From Pochonia chlamydosporia 170 (lineage: Eukaryota > Ascomycota > Sordariomycetes > Hypocreales > Clavicipitaceae), in NCBI RefSeq assembly GCF_001653235.2, contig NC_035793.1, positions 3,596,001 through 3,660,000 of the forward strand: DNA of 64,000 nucleotides. The letters run 5' to 3'. Both the position numbers and the translations under genes were made by a program. Below the pieces are notes generated by a model. The model was not told the origin of the DNA and made no database searches. It saw only the letters and a program-made list of their open reading frames with translations. Within the stretch, counting starts at the first letter, position 1. The number at the start of each line of letters is the position of its first letter. This document shows, in pieces, positions 38,663 to 50,029 of this stretch.

Positions 38663-39365
38663 TTACAGACGAGAGCCGTGAATGACCTTCATGTCGACGG
38701 CAAGCTCGCGACCGCCGTCGTTCAAGACAAGGACGCGGACACTGCCACGGCCAGACTCGAAAGCGCTCGACAGGCGAGCCCACAGGTTGGACTGGTCAAT
38801 GACGGGCAGGCTCTGCTTGACGTCACCAGTCTCGGTCATGGCAACAATGTGGCCACCCTGCATGTCCAGGACGCGGTACTGCTTGAAGACGGGGCCGAGC
38901 ATAGTCTGGACGACGACGCTGGGGGCAGGGTTGGAGACGAAGGAAGACTCCTCGTGCAGCTGCTTGGTGAACAGGTCGACACCAAGGTAGCGGTACTGGC
39001 CAGTGGCACTGGAGGTCGAGATGCGGATGACCTGGCAAGCTCGGCCCTGCAGGATCACAAAGTCTCCAAGGCGAATGTGGTGGCAGGGGATGGTGACGGT
39101 CTCGGGGACAAAAGAGCCACCCGTGACACGGCGAGGGCGAGTCTCAGTCACACGGATATCCTCCTTGATGTCCACGTCGACGTGGTCATGGTGGTGGTGG
39201 TGAGGGTGCACAATCTTGTCGGCAAGCTTGTGGATGCCCTGGCGGAAGGAGTGGTAGTGACCTGGAGAGCATCAGTTAGATTAGGCTTTGCTATTTTGAA
39301 TTGAGCCCAAGGCAGAGGGGATTGTTCATGGTCAGCAACATACCGTCCTCGTCGTAGTAACCCAT
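38663..39365 (-). CDS. hex1: Woronin body major protein HEX1
   Basis: Exons 39365-39344 and 39261-38663 (82-bp intron, phase 1) give a 206-residue protein starting MGYYDEDGHYHSFRQG, followed by a His-rich linker (HPHHHHHDHVDVD) and the eIF5A-like HEX1 fold: VTIPCHHIRLGDFVILQGRA, GQYRYLGVDLFTKQLHEES and GPVFKQYRVLDMQGG. The C-terminus is SRL, a type 1 peroxisomal targeting signal. HEX1 self-assembles inside peroxisomes into the crystalline core of Woronin bodies, which plug septal pores after hyphal damage. The ATG is the second AUG of the predicted spliced leader. The reading frame continues upstream through exon 39654-39344 and a further exon ending at 40077, so a longer isoform is likely (see the next entry). 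All core blocks are intact. Confidence 0.95.
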
Positions 39366-40405
39366 GTTGTTCTTGTGTTGGTCGCGGCTGAAGCGAGCAG
39401 GTTCAACAGTCTCGTCGGTGAACTTGACTTCCTCGTGGACAGAAGTCTGAACAGGTCGTTGCTCAACGGTGTACTCGTTGAAGCGGACGTCCTCGGTCTG
39501 GTACTGAGGGCGGGAAGGGGCGTCTACGGTGGTGTGATAGGCAGGGCGGAAACGTTCACGGTATTCACGCTCAGCGATATCAATGGGGGAGGAGTAAGGG
39601 TGGCGGTGAGTGTCAATCTCAACACGAGTGTCGAAGTGCTCAGTACGTCCTGGACTGGAAGGATGAAGGTTAGTGAAAAAGGTTCGTGTTTTGGTTCGTA
39701 TTATGTGGCAGTGGTTTCTATGTCAACAGAGCTTGGATGCAACCGAAAGCCCCTGACCTGGGGGGGTATGGGGCGTATATGAAGGAATCCCTGCCAGAGG
39801 GCAATGCGTGTTGAATTCAAGGCCCAGAACGGGGCACTTTCGTCACACCGCATTTATTCTGTCACTTCTGGGCAGAAATGTGATCAGAGCGTCACGCTCG
39901 CGTCAGGGCGGGATGGAAGGGTGGTTTCGTTTGTAGGAAAATGATATGGGAAGAAGAAGCAGAGGAAGCAGAAATTGACCCCATCTCGAGGCTCGTAAAA
40001 AGGTGGTTGAAGGGAATGGCTTCTGGTGCCAAAAAGAAGGCAACAAAATCCAACATAATCCAAAAAAGAAACTCACCGGAAGTCTTCCTTCACAAATTGC
40101 TCCTGCTGGAAACCGGGACGGCGGTGACGCTCTTCAGTAAAACGGACCTCTTCTTCGCTGTAGCGGTGCTCGCGGTGGTCTCCACGCGGAGGGAGATCGA
40201 CGTGGGCAGAGTAAGAAGAGTATTGATCTGGCCGTCCGGCTGGTTGCTGCTTGCCGGGAAGCTTGATATCAACCTCTTCGTGAGTCTGGGTGGTGGTTTG
40301 CGACTCGCTGTCCCGATAAGTCGAGGGGAAGATGCTGAAAGGGACGGGGACACGGGCTTCAAAGTCCAGATTGGCGACTTTTGCTGGCGCGAGAGAATCG
40401 TCTTC
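39366..40405 (-). CDS. hex1: In-frame N-terminal extension of HEX1 (two exons, no AUG)
   Basis: Upstream of the HEX1 ATG the same frame is open from 40405 to 40077 and, after a 422-bp intron (40076-39655, GTGAGT donor, CAG acceptor), from 39654 to 39366: about 206 codons. The translation is protein-like, with repeated units of one type (THEEVDIKLPG, EEEVRFTEERHRRPGF, EDVRFNEYTVEQRP, EEVKFTDETVEPARF), and the splice preserves frame, so it was probably coding. No ATG exists in it. The upstream in-frame stop is TGA 40408-40406. A CTG at 40369-40367 has A at -3 and G at +4. Choices: non-AUG initiation, an unseen upstream exon, or a one-base error/frameshift near 40405 (the neighbouring frame reads SYGGLYEK). 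HexA of Aspergillus is also known to have an alternatively spliced long N-terminus. Confidence 0.6.
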
Positions 40406-40409
40406 TCAT
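40359..40409 (-). promoter_or_regulatory. 16-codon uORF in the HEX1 leader
   Basis: The first ATG of the predicted HEX1 leader (40409-40407) opens a 16-codon frame (MRRRFSRASKSRQSGL) ending at TGA 40361-40359. It overlaps the head of the AUG-less extension in another frame. Ribosomes would have to scan past it or reinitiate to reach the HEX1 ATG at 39365, which would then be the second AUG. Whether it is in the mature mRNA depends on the transcription start, which I cannot see. Confidence 0.35.
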
Positions 40410-42786
40410 ACAACCCTCCGTAGCTGATAGCACGAAAGGAAGACAAGAAGGATTCCCTGGCTTCTGTTCCTGAAGAAACAAAAGTCGAAAAGGAGAAGGA
40501 AAGAAAAAGGTCGTTGGGGCCTTTTTGATTGTCTTCTGCTTTCTTGGGAGGCGGGGGATTTGTTCTTGTCTGATGTGGTTGGAGATAATTGGAGGGGAAG
40601 AATCAGGTCAAAACTGCGGGCAGACGCACGATGGCTTTTGAGGACGGAGAGCAGGATTGGATGAGGCAGCTGAGCAAGGGTGTGTCTATGAATTGGAAGT
40701 TGTTGTGTTTACTCGAGTTCCGTTGGAAGGGGGGTTTTGTTTACTCTGATCCAAAGAGGGATAGCTCTGCAGCTTCATCTCCACTTGAGAGCTTAGGAGC
40801 CAGCTGTTGCCAGCCTTGATTGCGTCTCCTCTCAGCTTCCAACCTTTTTTCCATCTGCCCGTCTCCGACCCAGGTCAATTCAGCTGCACTGGAGGCGAAA
40901 TTGGGCCATTTGAGCCCGGTTTTTATCACACAATACAGGTTTTATCGCTCCCGTGCCAATGGAATGCGGGAGGCGGGAGAAGGTCTGGCGTCTGCCTCCG
41001 AACATTTTGCTTTGGCCATGCATCCATCACACAATGATTGGCTCGACCAGGGCACCACTTTATTACGCGGTATGGTGTCTCAGACAAGGACCTGGATTTG
41101 GGCCATGTTGGACTCATTGTACTTCGTACTCCGTATGGACGATTGTATTGCACGGAGGAGTCAGCGGTCCTGCTATTTCTAGTTGATGTGGCCTGGGGAA
41201 TCAATTGAACAATACATGTAATGCTTCAGTGGTTGGGATGTGGCATGGCTGGGGGACTGCAAAGGTGCAGGACTGGGCAACCAGCTGGAAAAGCTCTCCC
41301 ACAGCAAGCAGTGTCACCCGTATTTGATCTTACAAATGCTCCATCTCCATCCAGGTGGCAATTGGCTTGGCCAGAACTCTCTCTGGACTGTTTCAGGGGC
41401 ACCCTGGCATCAATAATGCGCGAATGCTGTCGTGTGAAGTGGTTATTGGGTTGATTTCATCGCCCAACCACGGAGCAGCTTTCTCCGGATGCACGATAAA
41501 AGCCGAATGGACATTGCGGAACATCAGGAGGCTTGGCTGTGCTAACACCACCATCGTACCGTGTTGTATTAGGTTTACCTGGCGCGTCGCCTTGCAGATA
41601 TCGGCTTTGGAATCCACTTGGGCTATCGAATCCTTGGTCACCCAACTGGTCAACCTCCAGAGCGGCACAGCGCGTTGCGAGTTGCCCAAAAAGCAAGGAA
41701 ATACATCTCGAGGGTGGTATGTCAGATAACAGGTTTCACGGGCCTGTCAAGACATTATTATCGTGTCCATGCGGCCCTCTGGTGAAGCTCATGATGAATC
41801 AACATCACAAGGCAATTCGGCCGTTGTCGAATCTGGAGCACGAAAACCTCTGTGCCCCTTGTTGCTGTGACAACGGCGAACCCTTGCTTCTGGCTCCAAA
41901 ATATATTTGGTCTGTGGCGCTAAGCAACATGCTACATGCAGCTCTCCGGTGATCACCGACCACTACCGCGTTTCCTCCATGGCGGTCCAAATCCAAGAGG
42001 GACCCCGAAACGCCCTTCTCATTGCCATCGCGTCTTGAGATGAGAGCGGGTCGTTCAGATGGGTTTTGCCTCGGCCAAGATGACAGATTGTTTAGCCGTG
42101 ATTCCGAGCCTGTGAATGTGTCCCGCTGTCCCCATGGAGACTACGGAGTATTCATGCAGGTGATTTCGTATTATGGTTCGCCGCGACGGATCAAGACGTG
42201 CAGCCATTTGGTTCATTGATTTGATGAGACAAGTCAACAGCCGGAATGAAACGCAGGTTGTTGCAAAAGACGAATAGCTCAAAGTGCGATGCAATTTAAG
42301 ATGCAACACTCAATTGATGTTCTTGCATTGGGTTTTCTAGGCGTGCTTTGTAAGATGAAATTGCAGTGTTAACTTTTTTTGTTCTGATTTATTATTACAG
42401 CTTTTACTGGAACTAAACTTCCCATGGTTATAAGCCATGCGAGTCTTAGCAATGCTACAATCTACACAATAAATTGCCGTTTCTACACGCAAACAAACTT
42501 TGTAACGGCATTTTCTGGCGTCAAAGCCCAGAAAGCCCGTTGACAGAGCACTGTCAAGATGAAATCAGCTGTGACAGCACGTGACCTACAATGTCGTCAC
42601 GCTTTGTTCCGCTGCCTTTGACTCAGTTCGGCGTGAGCTGCCCCGCGATGACAGAATGCAGTGTATCATGCCCCACGTTGATTTCATGTGTCTTTGAGAA
42701 TCGCAGAAGTTCAAACCATCCCACATCCTTCTGGCTTAGGCGACACCACTCCCTTTGCAGCCAGACAGTATATTTCAGAGTCCAAC
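40410..42786. other. Divergent intergenic region between HEX1 and RQC2
   Basis: About 2.4 kb. The minus strand at 40430-40560 is strongly pyrimidine-rich and is the HEX1 core-promoter/leader region. A GTACTCCGTA motif lies at 41127-41136 and TACGGAGTA at 42142-42150. Short frames of about 90-140 codons at 40820-41952 have no motif. No RNA gene is recognised. Confidence 0.5.
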
Positions 42787-45700
42787 ATGAAGCAGAGATT
42801 TTCCTCGTTGGATGTCAAGGTACGCTTTTGTATATGTTCTACTCCAATCTGGCAATTTCTAATCATTGAGGCACTTGCTAGGTCATCGCCCATGAACTCA
42901 ATCAGAGCTTGGTGACGCTCCGCCTGGCCAACGTATACGACCTTTCGTCAAAAATCCTACTCTTCAAGTTCGCCAAGCCCGATAACAAGAAACAGCTGGT
43001 CATTGATACTGGGTTCCGGTGTCATCTAACTGAGTTTGCACGAACTACAGCGGCTGCGCCGTCTGCCTTTGTAGCCCGGCTGAGGAAGCTGTTGAAGACG
43101 AGACGATTGACCTCTGTAACCCAGGTTGGCACTGATAGAATTCTCGAGTTTCAATTCAGCGATGGGCAGTATAGGCTCTTTCTTGAGTTTTTCGCGGTAA
43201 GCTCGAGCAATGGTGGCAATTTAAACAAAAGCTAACTCAATTCAATGTGCAGAGCGGCAACATTATCCTCACAGATGCGGACTTGAAAATCTTGAGTCTT
43301 GCTCGAAACGTTTCGGAAGGGGAGGGCCAAGAGCCCCAGCGAGTTGGTCTTCAATATTCGCTCGAGAACCGACAAAATTTCCATGGCATTCCTCCCCTAA
43401 CCAAGGAGCGAGTCTGTGACGCCTTGAAGGCGGCGGTGGAGAAGGCTGCTGCCACGACGGCTGCCAAAAAGCTAAAGGGAAAGCCGGGAGGGGATCTGAG
43501 AAAATGTTTGGCAGTGTCCATCACCGAGCTACCCCCTGTTCTCGTCGACCACATCCTCCAGTCCAATAATTTTGACACGGCTGTTAAGCCGGCTGAGATC
43601 CTGGAAAATACATCTTTACTCGATGAGCTTGTTAGACTACTGTCAGATGCTAAATCCACTGTCGAAAGCATAACAAGCTCCGATACATGTACCGGCTATA
43701 TATTTGCCAAGAGGCGAGATGGAAAGCCCATCGAGGAAGGGGGCAACGACGATGCCACGATAGCACGCGCCGATCTACTTTACGAAGACTTTCATCCATT
43801 CATCCCCCACAAGCTTCAAAAGGATCCCACTATGAAGACTCTTGAGTTTAAAGGCTATAATCAAACGGTCGATGAATTCTTCTCCTCGTTAGAGGGTCAG
43901 AAACTCGAAACAAGGCTGAACGAGAGGGAAGCAGCAGCGAAGAGAAAGCTTGATGCTGCCAAAGCAGATCAGGCTAGAAGAATAGAGGGCCTACAGGGTG
44001 CTCAAGTAACGAATATGCGCAAAGCAGCGGTTATTGAGGCAAATGTGGAATGGGTACAAGAAGCCATGGATGCGGTCAATGGACTGGTCGCCCAAGGCAT
44101 GGATTGGGTGGATATCGGAAAGCTCGTTGAACGAGAGCAGAAGCGAAAGAATCCTGTGGCAAGCATAATCGTTCTGCCGCTCAATCTTGCTGAAAACTTA
44201 ATGACGCTCAACCTTGCCGAAGAGGATGAAGAGGAAGCTGAGCAAGCGGATCCATTTGAGACTGACGATAGTGAGTCGGAGGACGAGAAAGACGCCGATT
44301 CCGCCCCGAACAAGGCAGAGAAGCCTGCCAAGGGCTTGAATGTGGAAATAAATTTGGGTATCAGTCCATGGAGCAACGCCCGAGAATATTATGAACAACG
44401 GCGGACAGCAGTGGTCAAGCAAGAGAAGACGGAGCAACAGGCAGCGCGAGCGCTCAAAAATGCAGAGCAAAAGATTACAGAAGACTTGAAGAAGGGATTG
44501 AAGCAAGAAAAGGCACTCCTTCAACCGATACGGAAGCTGCTGTGGTTTGAAAAATTCCTGTGGTTCATCTCATCTGATGGCTATCTCGTATTGGGCGGAA
44601 AAGATGCCCAGCAAAACGAGATGCTATACAAGAGATATCTTCGAAAGGGGGACGTGTATTGCCATGCGGACTTGAGGGGAGCCTCAAGTGTTATTATCAA
44701 GAACAAGCCCGCCACGCCGGATGCACCAATCCCCCCGGCGACATTGGCCCAAGCCGGTAATCTTTCGGTGTGTGCCTCTGAAGCTTGGGATCAGAAAGCT
44801 GGAATGGGAGCTTGGTGGGTGAACGCAGATCAAGTGTCAAAATCGGCCCCTGCCGGAGAATTCTTAACGACAGGAAGTTTCATGGTACGAGGAAAGAAGA
44901 ACTTCTTGCCCCCAGCACAGCTTCTACTCGGTCTCGGAATCATGTTCAAGATTAGCGAGGAGAGTAAAGCGAGGCATATCAAGCACAGAATTCACGACGT
45001 TGACTCGGCTCTCGGCTCAGACGCAGGGGCAGATGGCAGCGACATGCCCAGCATTGCGTCGGTAGCAGATTCTGGAGACAAAGAACCAGAAGACGACGTT
45101 GGTCAGTCTGACAGTGAGAGTGACGACGGTCAGGGAAAAGAAGAGACTCGCGCAAATCCTCTCCAGGGATCCGGTGCCGCAGAAGAAGACGATGAAGTCG
45201 AAGAAACTTCCGCCGCGGTATCTTCACTGAGCGTGACAGACCAGCCAGCCGCTCAAGACGACAATAACGAGGAAGAACAGGAAACGGGCTCCAACAACGA
45301 TGAATCCGAACTCGCCACAGAAGTATCCGAAGCACCCACCAAAACCTCCCAGACCACCCACCAAACTGCCACATCCTCAGCATCCAAAAGTGCAGCCCCC
45401 AAGCGCGGTCAAAAGAACAAAGCCAAAAAGATTGCGCAAAAGTACAAAGACCAAGACGAAGAAGACCGCGCCGCCGCCGAAGCCCTCATCGGCGCAACCA
45501 TCGGCCAAAAGCGCCAAGAAGCAGAAGCCAAAGCCAAAGCCGAGAAGCAAGCCGAGCTAGAAGCGGCCAAGGAGCGACGCCGCGCCCAGCACCAGCGAAA
45601 GCAGAAGGAAATCGCGGAGCACGAGGAGATTCGAAAGGTACTAATGGATGAAGGTGTCGACGTGCTCGATCCAGAGGAAGCAGAGAAGGCTACACCTCTG

Positions 45701-46090
45701 GACGCATTGGTCGGCACACCCTTACCGGGGGATGAGATTCTCGAAGCAATTCCCGTGTGTGCTCCGTGGAATGCCCTCGGAAAGTTTAAATACAAGGCCA
45801 AGATGCAGCCTGGGGCCGTGAAAAAGGGCAAAGCAACCAAGGAGGTTGTCGAGCGGTGGAAAGCGGATTCTACGAAAAAGGGGGCCTTGGACGAATCGTC
45901 CCGCGACACAGAGAGGATGTGGCCACGGGAAGTAGAGCTGATTAAGGCTTTGAAGGCGGAGGAGATTGTGAATTGTGTACCAGCAGGAAAGGTGAGAGTC
46001 ATGATGTCTGGCGGAGGAGGAGGAGGCGGTGGTGGTGCAGGAAAAGGAAAAGGAGGACAAAAGGGTGGCAAGGGAAAGGCAAAGAAATAG
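42787..46090 (+). CDS. RQC2: Ribosome quality control complex subunit 2 (Rqc2/Tae2, NEMF family)
   Basis: Exons 42787-42819, 42882-43196 and 43253-46090 (introns 62 and 56 bp) encode 1061 residues, close to yeast Rqc2. The NFACT-N domain starts MKQRFSSLDVKVIAHEL; Asp9 and the Asp96-Arg97 pair (GTDRIL) lie where yeast Rqc2 has the D9 and D98/R99 residues needed for C-terminal Ala/Thr tailing. A coiled-coil middle (about 330-540) carries an acidic stretch, the NFACT-R block is at about 545-650 (KLLWFEKFLWFISSDGYLVLGG, YCHADLRGASSVIIKN), and a long acidic, then Lys/Ala-rich coiled-coil segment precedes the C-terminal domain. The protein ends in nine Gly followed by a Gly/Lys tail. Rqc2 binds stalled 60S-peptidyl-tRNA with Ltn1 and adds untemplated C-terminal residues. 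Convergent with the annexin gene, 129 bp apart. Confidence 0.95.
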
Positions 46091-46219
46091 AACAAACATG
46101 TATAGGTATATCAATTGAGCATAAGAAAGAGAACATCAACCGCCTAGATTGTAATTTCCGCATTCACTCATAGTCAAACCATTCTCATCAGTAAACCACA
46201 GCACCGGACAGGACACACT

Positions 46220-48726
46220 CTACCGAATAATTTCCACCCTCTCCACCCTCCTCACATCATCCGGCATCCTCGCAATACACAACTCCCTACAAAACTCGCC
46301 CCATTGTCCGCTCGTCCCCTCCCTCACAGCCTCCTGCAACTCCACGCCATACCGCTCCCGATACGACCTCTTCACAGCCTGCATGTGCACCGGGTCCCAG
46401 TGGAAACGGACCAATCTCGAAATAAGCAGCTCCCTCCTCAGTCCGTCCTTGCGCGACGCCGTAAGCGCATGGTTCAGCAAGAGGGCATCCCGAACGGGCT
46501 TGTTAATCACGCCGTTTAAGATATGGGCGAGCAATTCACCCTTTCGTTGCGGTTAGCACAAACTTCATGATACTTGCAGAGGGAGGGGTTACATACGACG
46601 AGATTGCCGCTCTTTTTGAGGGCTTCTCTTGCGAAATTCGTACGGTAATGGCGCTCGTATTCCTGCAGGACCAGCCTGAGGTGCGAGTCGCTTCTCTTGA
46701 CGACAATGGCAATCATGGCGCTCTCTCCGCCCTTTTCGGCCTTGACTGCTTTGCGGAGATCGTCTACGTCCTGGTCTACGAGGTGATAGTCGACGGGGAT
46801 TTTGCGCCCGTACGCGTCAAAGTCGTCCATTCGACGCTCGTCGAGGACCATGAGGACCGCTTTTTTGAACTTGTCCTCTTTGAGTTCCATTTTCATGCAC
46901 TTGGTGAGGCTGTTGTCGTATTTCTTGTCTGTGAAGGAATCTTTAATATGCCGAATCTCGTCGTTGCTTCGACCCATGAGGGATTCGATGAGCAGCTCAC
47001 GGCGCGTCTTGTCGCCTTGATACCAAAAGTTGGCCCAGTATGCTTCGGATTCCCATTTTCCAAGCGCGACGGAGTAGCAGGCCTTCATGAGATTGGGTTC
47101 TTCGTCCTTGAGACGCGCACGGATGTGTTTGGCAATGTTGACGCCTTTGCGGTCGGAGCCGGTTTTCACGATGCGCTTGTACTCGGTGCGTAGTTCCATG
47201 ACTTGTTCGTGCGTGAGACTGGGGAGAATCTCGACGAGTGGGCGGGTGTCAGGTGGTCTGTCTCCCTTGAGAGCCTTGGCGAGCGTCGTGGCAATGTCTT
47301 CTGGGTCGTGGAAGCGGGCGCGGCGGGAGCGCCTTTTGCCATCTGGGCTGTCGAGGTCCGAGTTGAGGGGGGAAAGGGCTTCGATGACCTTAGGGTCGCT
47401 GCCGGGGTCTTTGGAGGCGATGAGCAGCGGCGAGGGCATCGGCGAGCAGTCTTGGTATGTTCCCTTGTATGATTCCAGAAGAGGGGAGCCTGGAGCAGCG
47501 GCGAGGGTTAGGGCGGCTGGGCGGCCAGTGTCGACAGTCAGGCTGGACATGCGAGCTGTTGGCGGTTGAGGGGACCTGTCGCGGGTGCCGCCTCGACGAT
47601 CTCTCGACCGGTCTCTCTCCTTGCGGTCAGGCTCTGGTGCGAGGCTCGATGGACCGGGAGACTTGTCTCGTCGGCGGTCGCGTGATCGGTCTCTATCACG
47701 GCTACCAGGCTCAACTGTCAAGACGTTGGCTCCAGAGCTACGAGGCTCGTCCCGGTGAGACGTCTCGCGGCGAGGTTTTCTTGACTCATAGGGATCATCT
47801 GGTGGACTGGCTGGTCGTCGGCGCCGGTCGTCATCTTCCTCACGGCCATATCGTGACGATCGCTTATCGCTCACACTCACTTGAGAACCAGAAATGTAGC
47901 TACCATAGGTAGGTGGCGATTCCGGCCGCTGAATGCGGGATGGTCCCGGAGGCTTGCCGTAAGCCAAATCATCCTCATCCCGTTCCTTCTTGGACTTCCT
48001 CTCACGATCACTCTTCCTGTCCTTGTCTCGCGAGGAATACTTGTCCTCGCGCCTGCCATTGGTGTTATCATCATCATAGCGGCGACTATACTTTTGCGGG
48101 AGAAATTTGAGCTTATCGTCTGAAATGTCGTCCCGCGAGTCCCGAGAGTATTTATCTCGCGGAGGGGACGCATTTCGGATCCTTGGGTCTTCCTCTTCTC
48201 GCCCATACTTTTGAGAACGACGACTTCGCGGGTCATCGTCATAATCGTCGTCGGACCTGTTTCTCCTCTCGTACTTTGAATCCCTGGGATCAGCATAGCG
48301 CACCCGGCGGTCCTTGTCGTCGTCCCTCCTGGGCCGGTCATCGTCCGGAAACGACCCGGGTAGCTGGCTGGTGCTTTCGCGCTCCATCTTATCGCGAGAG
48401 CTACGGTAAGACGATTCCCTCGGCGGGGAGGCCGTCTTGTAAATTGGCCTAGTATCATCGTAGCTGTACAATGCATGATTTCCCGGGAGCATGGTGTCCA
48501 TACCACCCTCGGGCGGGTAGGGCAATCCTCCGGGCTGGGCAGAGTCGCGATGACCCCGCGATCTGTAGCGGTCATCTAAATCATCCTCGGGATAGACATA
48601 GCTTGGCTCCCGCACATCGGCAAATTTGGTTACGCTTGAGCGCTCAGGTTCATCCCTGGGACGTCGGTCACGAGACCTTGACCTCGACCGATCCCGTCGG
48701 CGGTTGTCGTCGACGGCGAGAGACAT
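46220..48726 (-). CDS. Fungal annexin with long Arg/Ser/Asp-rich N-terminus
   Basis: Exons 48726-46597 and 46540-46220 (56-bp intron, phase 0, joining GNLV to GELLAHILNG) give 816 residues. The first 490 or so are disordered and rich in Arg, Asp and Ser (RSRSRSRDRRPRDEPE near the start; SRDRDRSRDRRRDKSPGP later). Residues about 497-816 show four annexin-like helical repeats (LTHEQVMELRTEYKRIV, SNDEIRHIKDSF, DVDDLRKAVKAEKGG, VRDALLLNHALT). The canonical GxGTDE calcium loops are missing or degenerate (KTGSDRKG, GRSNDE), so calcium binding is doubtful. This matches the divergent filamentous-fungal annexin class (ANXC4 type). Role in membrane binding is inferred from the family. The C-terminal end was checked by the stop at 46220-46222. 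Confidence 0.88.
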
Positions 48727-50029
48727 GGGAGATGGCGGGCAATGGTGTTTTGGTGTGCCGTTGACTAAGTAAGCTGGCGTGGGATCACGGTTTCGTGAGC
48801 ACAGGTGAATTGACCACCTGCTGCCAACCTAATATACCAAGACCAGAACGGCCGTTCGAGTATTGAACAAAAGAAAGAAAGACGAGTCGACGCGTCCTAG
48901 CGCCTGAAGTAGCTCTGAAGCTGACAAGAGTTCAAACCAGCCGCAAGTCACAAGGCGCATTGTATTGCCCCTCATGTGGGAGAGCTGGGCCAACCATGAC
49001 GTCCATCGTCCATCGCCCAGTTTGACGATGCTGGCGCTGAACCACACTGAAACAGCTGTTGGAGCCGCCCCCGCAGCAGCTGCAGCAGCTCCAGCTCCAA
49101 TAGTGGCATCATATGCGATATGCGCTGATGGCCCAATGGTCTGTGGTTTCGATGGCTGGGATTAGATGTCGAGGCCAACTGGTGCTGTCTGGTGGGCTGC
49201 TGTGGTAAATTAGTCTGTGGTCCGTTCAGTCAGTCGGGGAGCATCCAGCGTTGCCAGTGTCACCAGCCACCCGGCTGCACCGGCGCTAAGCCAGGCCCAG
49301 GGGTCAGGGGACGAGTTGATCAACGGGCCAATCAAGTCTGGTGTTTCCAGATGTCCCCAGTGAGCTTGGAGCTGTAGAAGGCTGAGCTTCTGGCCCTACA
49401 GAAGCCACTCCACAAATGGCGATATGACACGGGATATTTCTTCTGCAACAGAATTCACAGAGCTTATTGAAAATTTTCTATTTGATGCCCTCGCTCGTTC
49501 AAAGCTCCGCTGTGCTTACAGGCTGCATTGCACCTTCATGCCGCGCTTCGTTGGGCTGCTTCAATGGCTGACTCTTCCGTTCCAGTCGACACAATGTGCG
49601 TCCATCAACACCAGACCAGACCAAGCGGGGACCTTCAAAGGTTGACCGGCCATGGCGCGGGATTAGCCGTCGTCAGATTTGGCAGTTCGACAACATCTTC
49701 AAAAATGCGCCATGGCTCTTGGCTTTGGGTCAATATGCTGCACTACGCACAAAGCCAAGCCTTGCGGACTTGTCCGCTGCACTAGAAACTTGACAGAAGC
49801 AATTTTCCCTAATCTGGTCTTTGTTTCGACTCCCTGGCAAGCAAAGACGATGCAGACAAGTAGGCTGTGCAAGACACATCAGTCCGGCTCGCGTGACGAT
49901 GCATCACAGTGGCAAGTTGAAGCGTGTAACAACTCAAGCTGCGAGAATATCGGCATAATAGCTGCCCAAAACTCGGGTCTAATGCTGTTATTTCTCCTTG
50001 TCCCGTCGTCATCCTCTTCCGTTTGTAAT
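48727..50029. other. 1.3 kb intergenic region
   Basis: Lies between the start of the annexin gene and the 3' end of the methyltransferase-like gene, both on the minus strand. It holds the annexin promoter and the far gene's 3' flank. Only short frames (up to 144 codons at 49679-50113, plus, overlapping the neighbouring gene) occur. Nothing is recognised. Confidence 0.5.

Noticed and set aside
45409..46095. 228-codon minus-strand frame inside RQC2
   Set aside because: It is antisense to the Lys/Ala/Glu-rich 3' part of RQC2; the long frame follows from the biased codons of the true gene.
47877..48575. 232-codon minus-strand frame and 80-210 codon plus-strand frames within the annexin gene
   Set aside because: Shadows of the Arg/Asp/Ser-rich coding sequence; the annexin frame explains the region.
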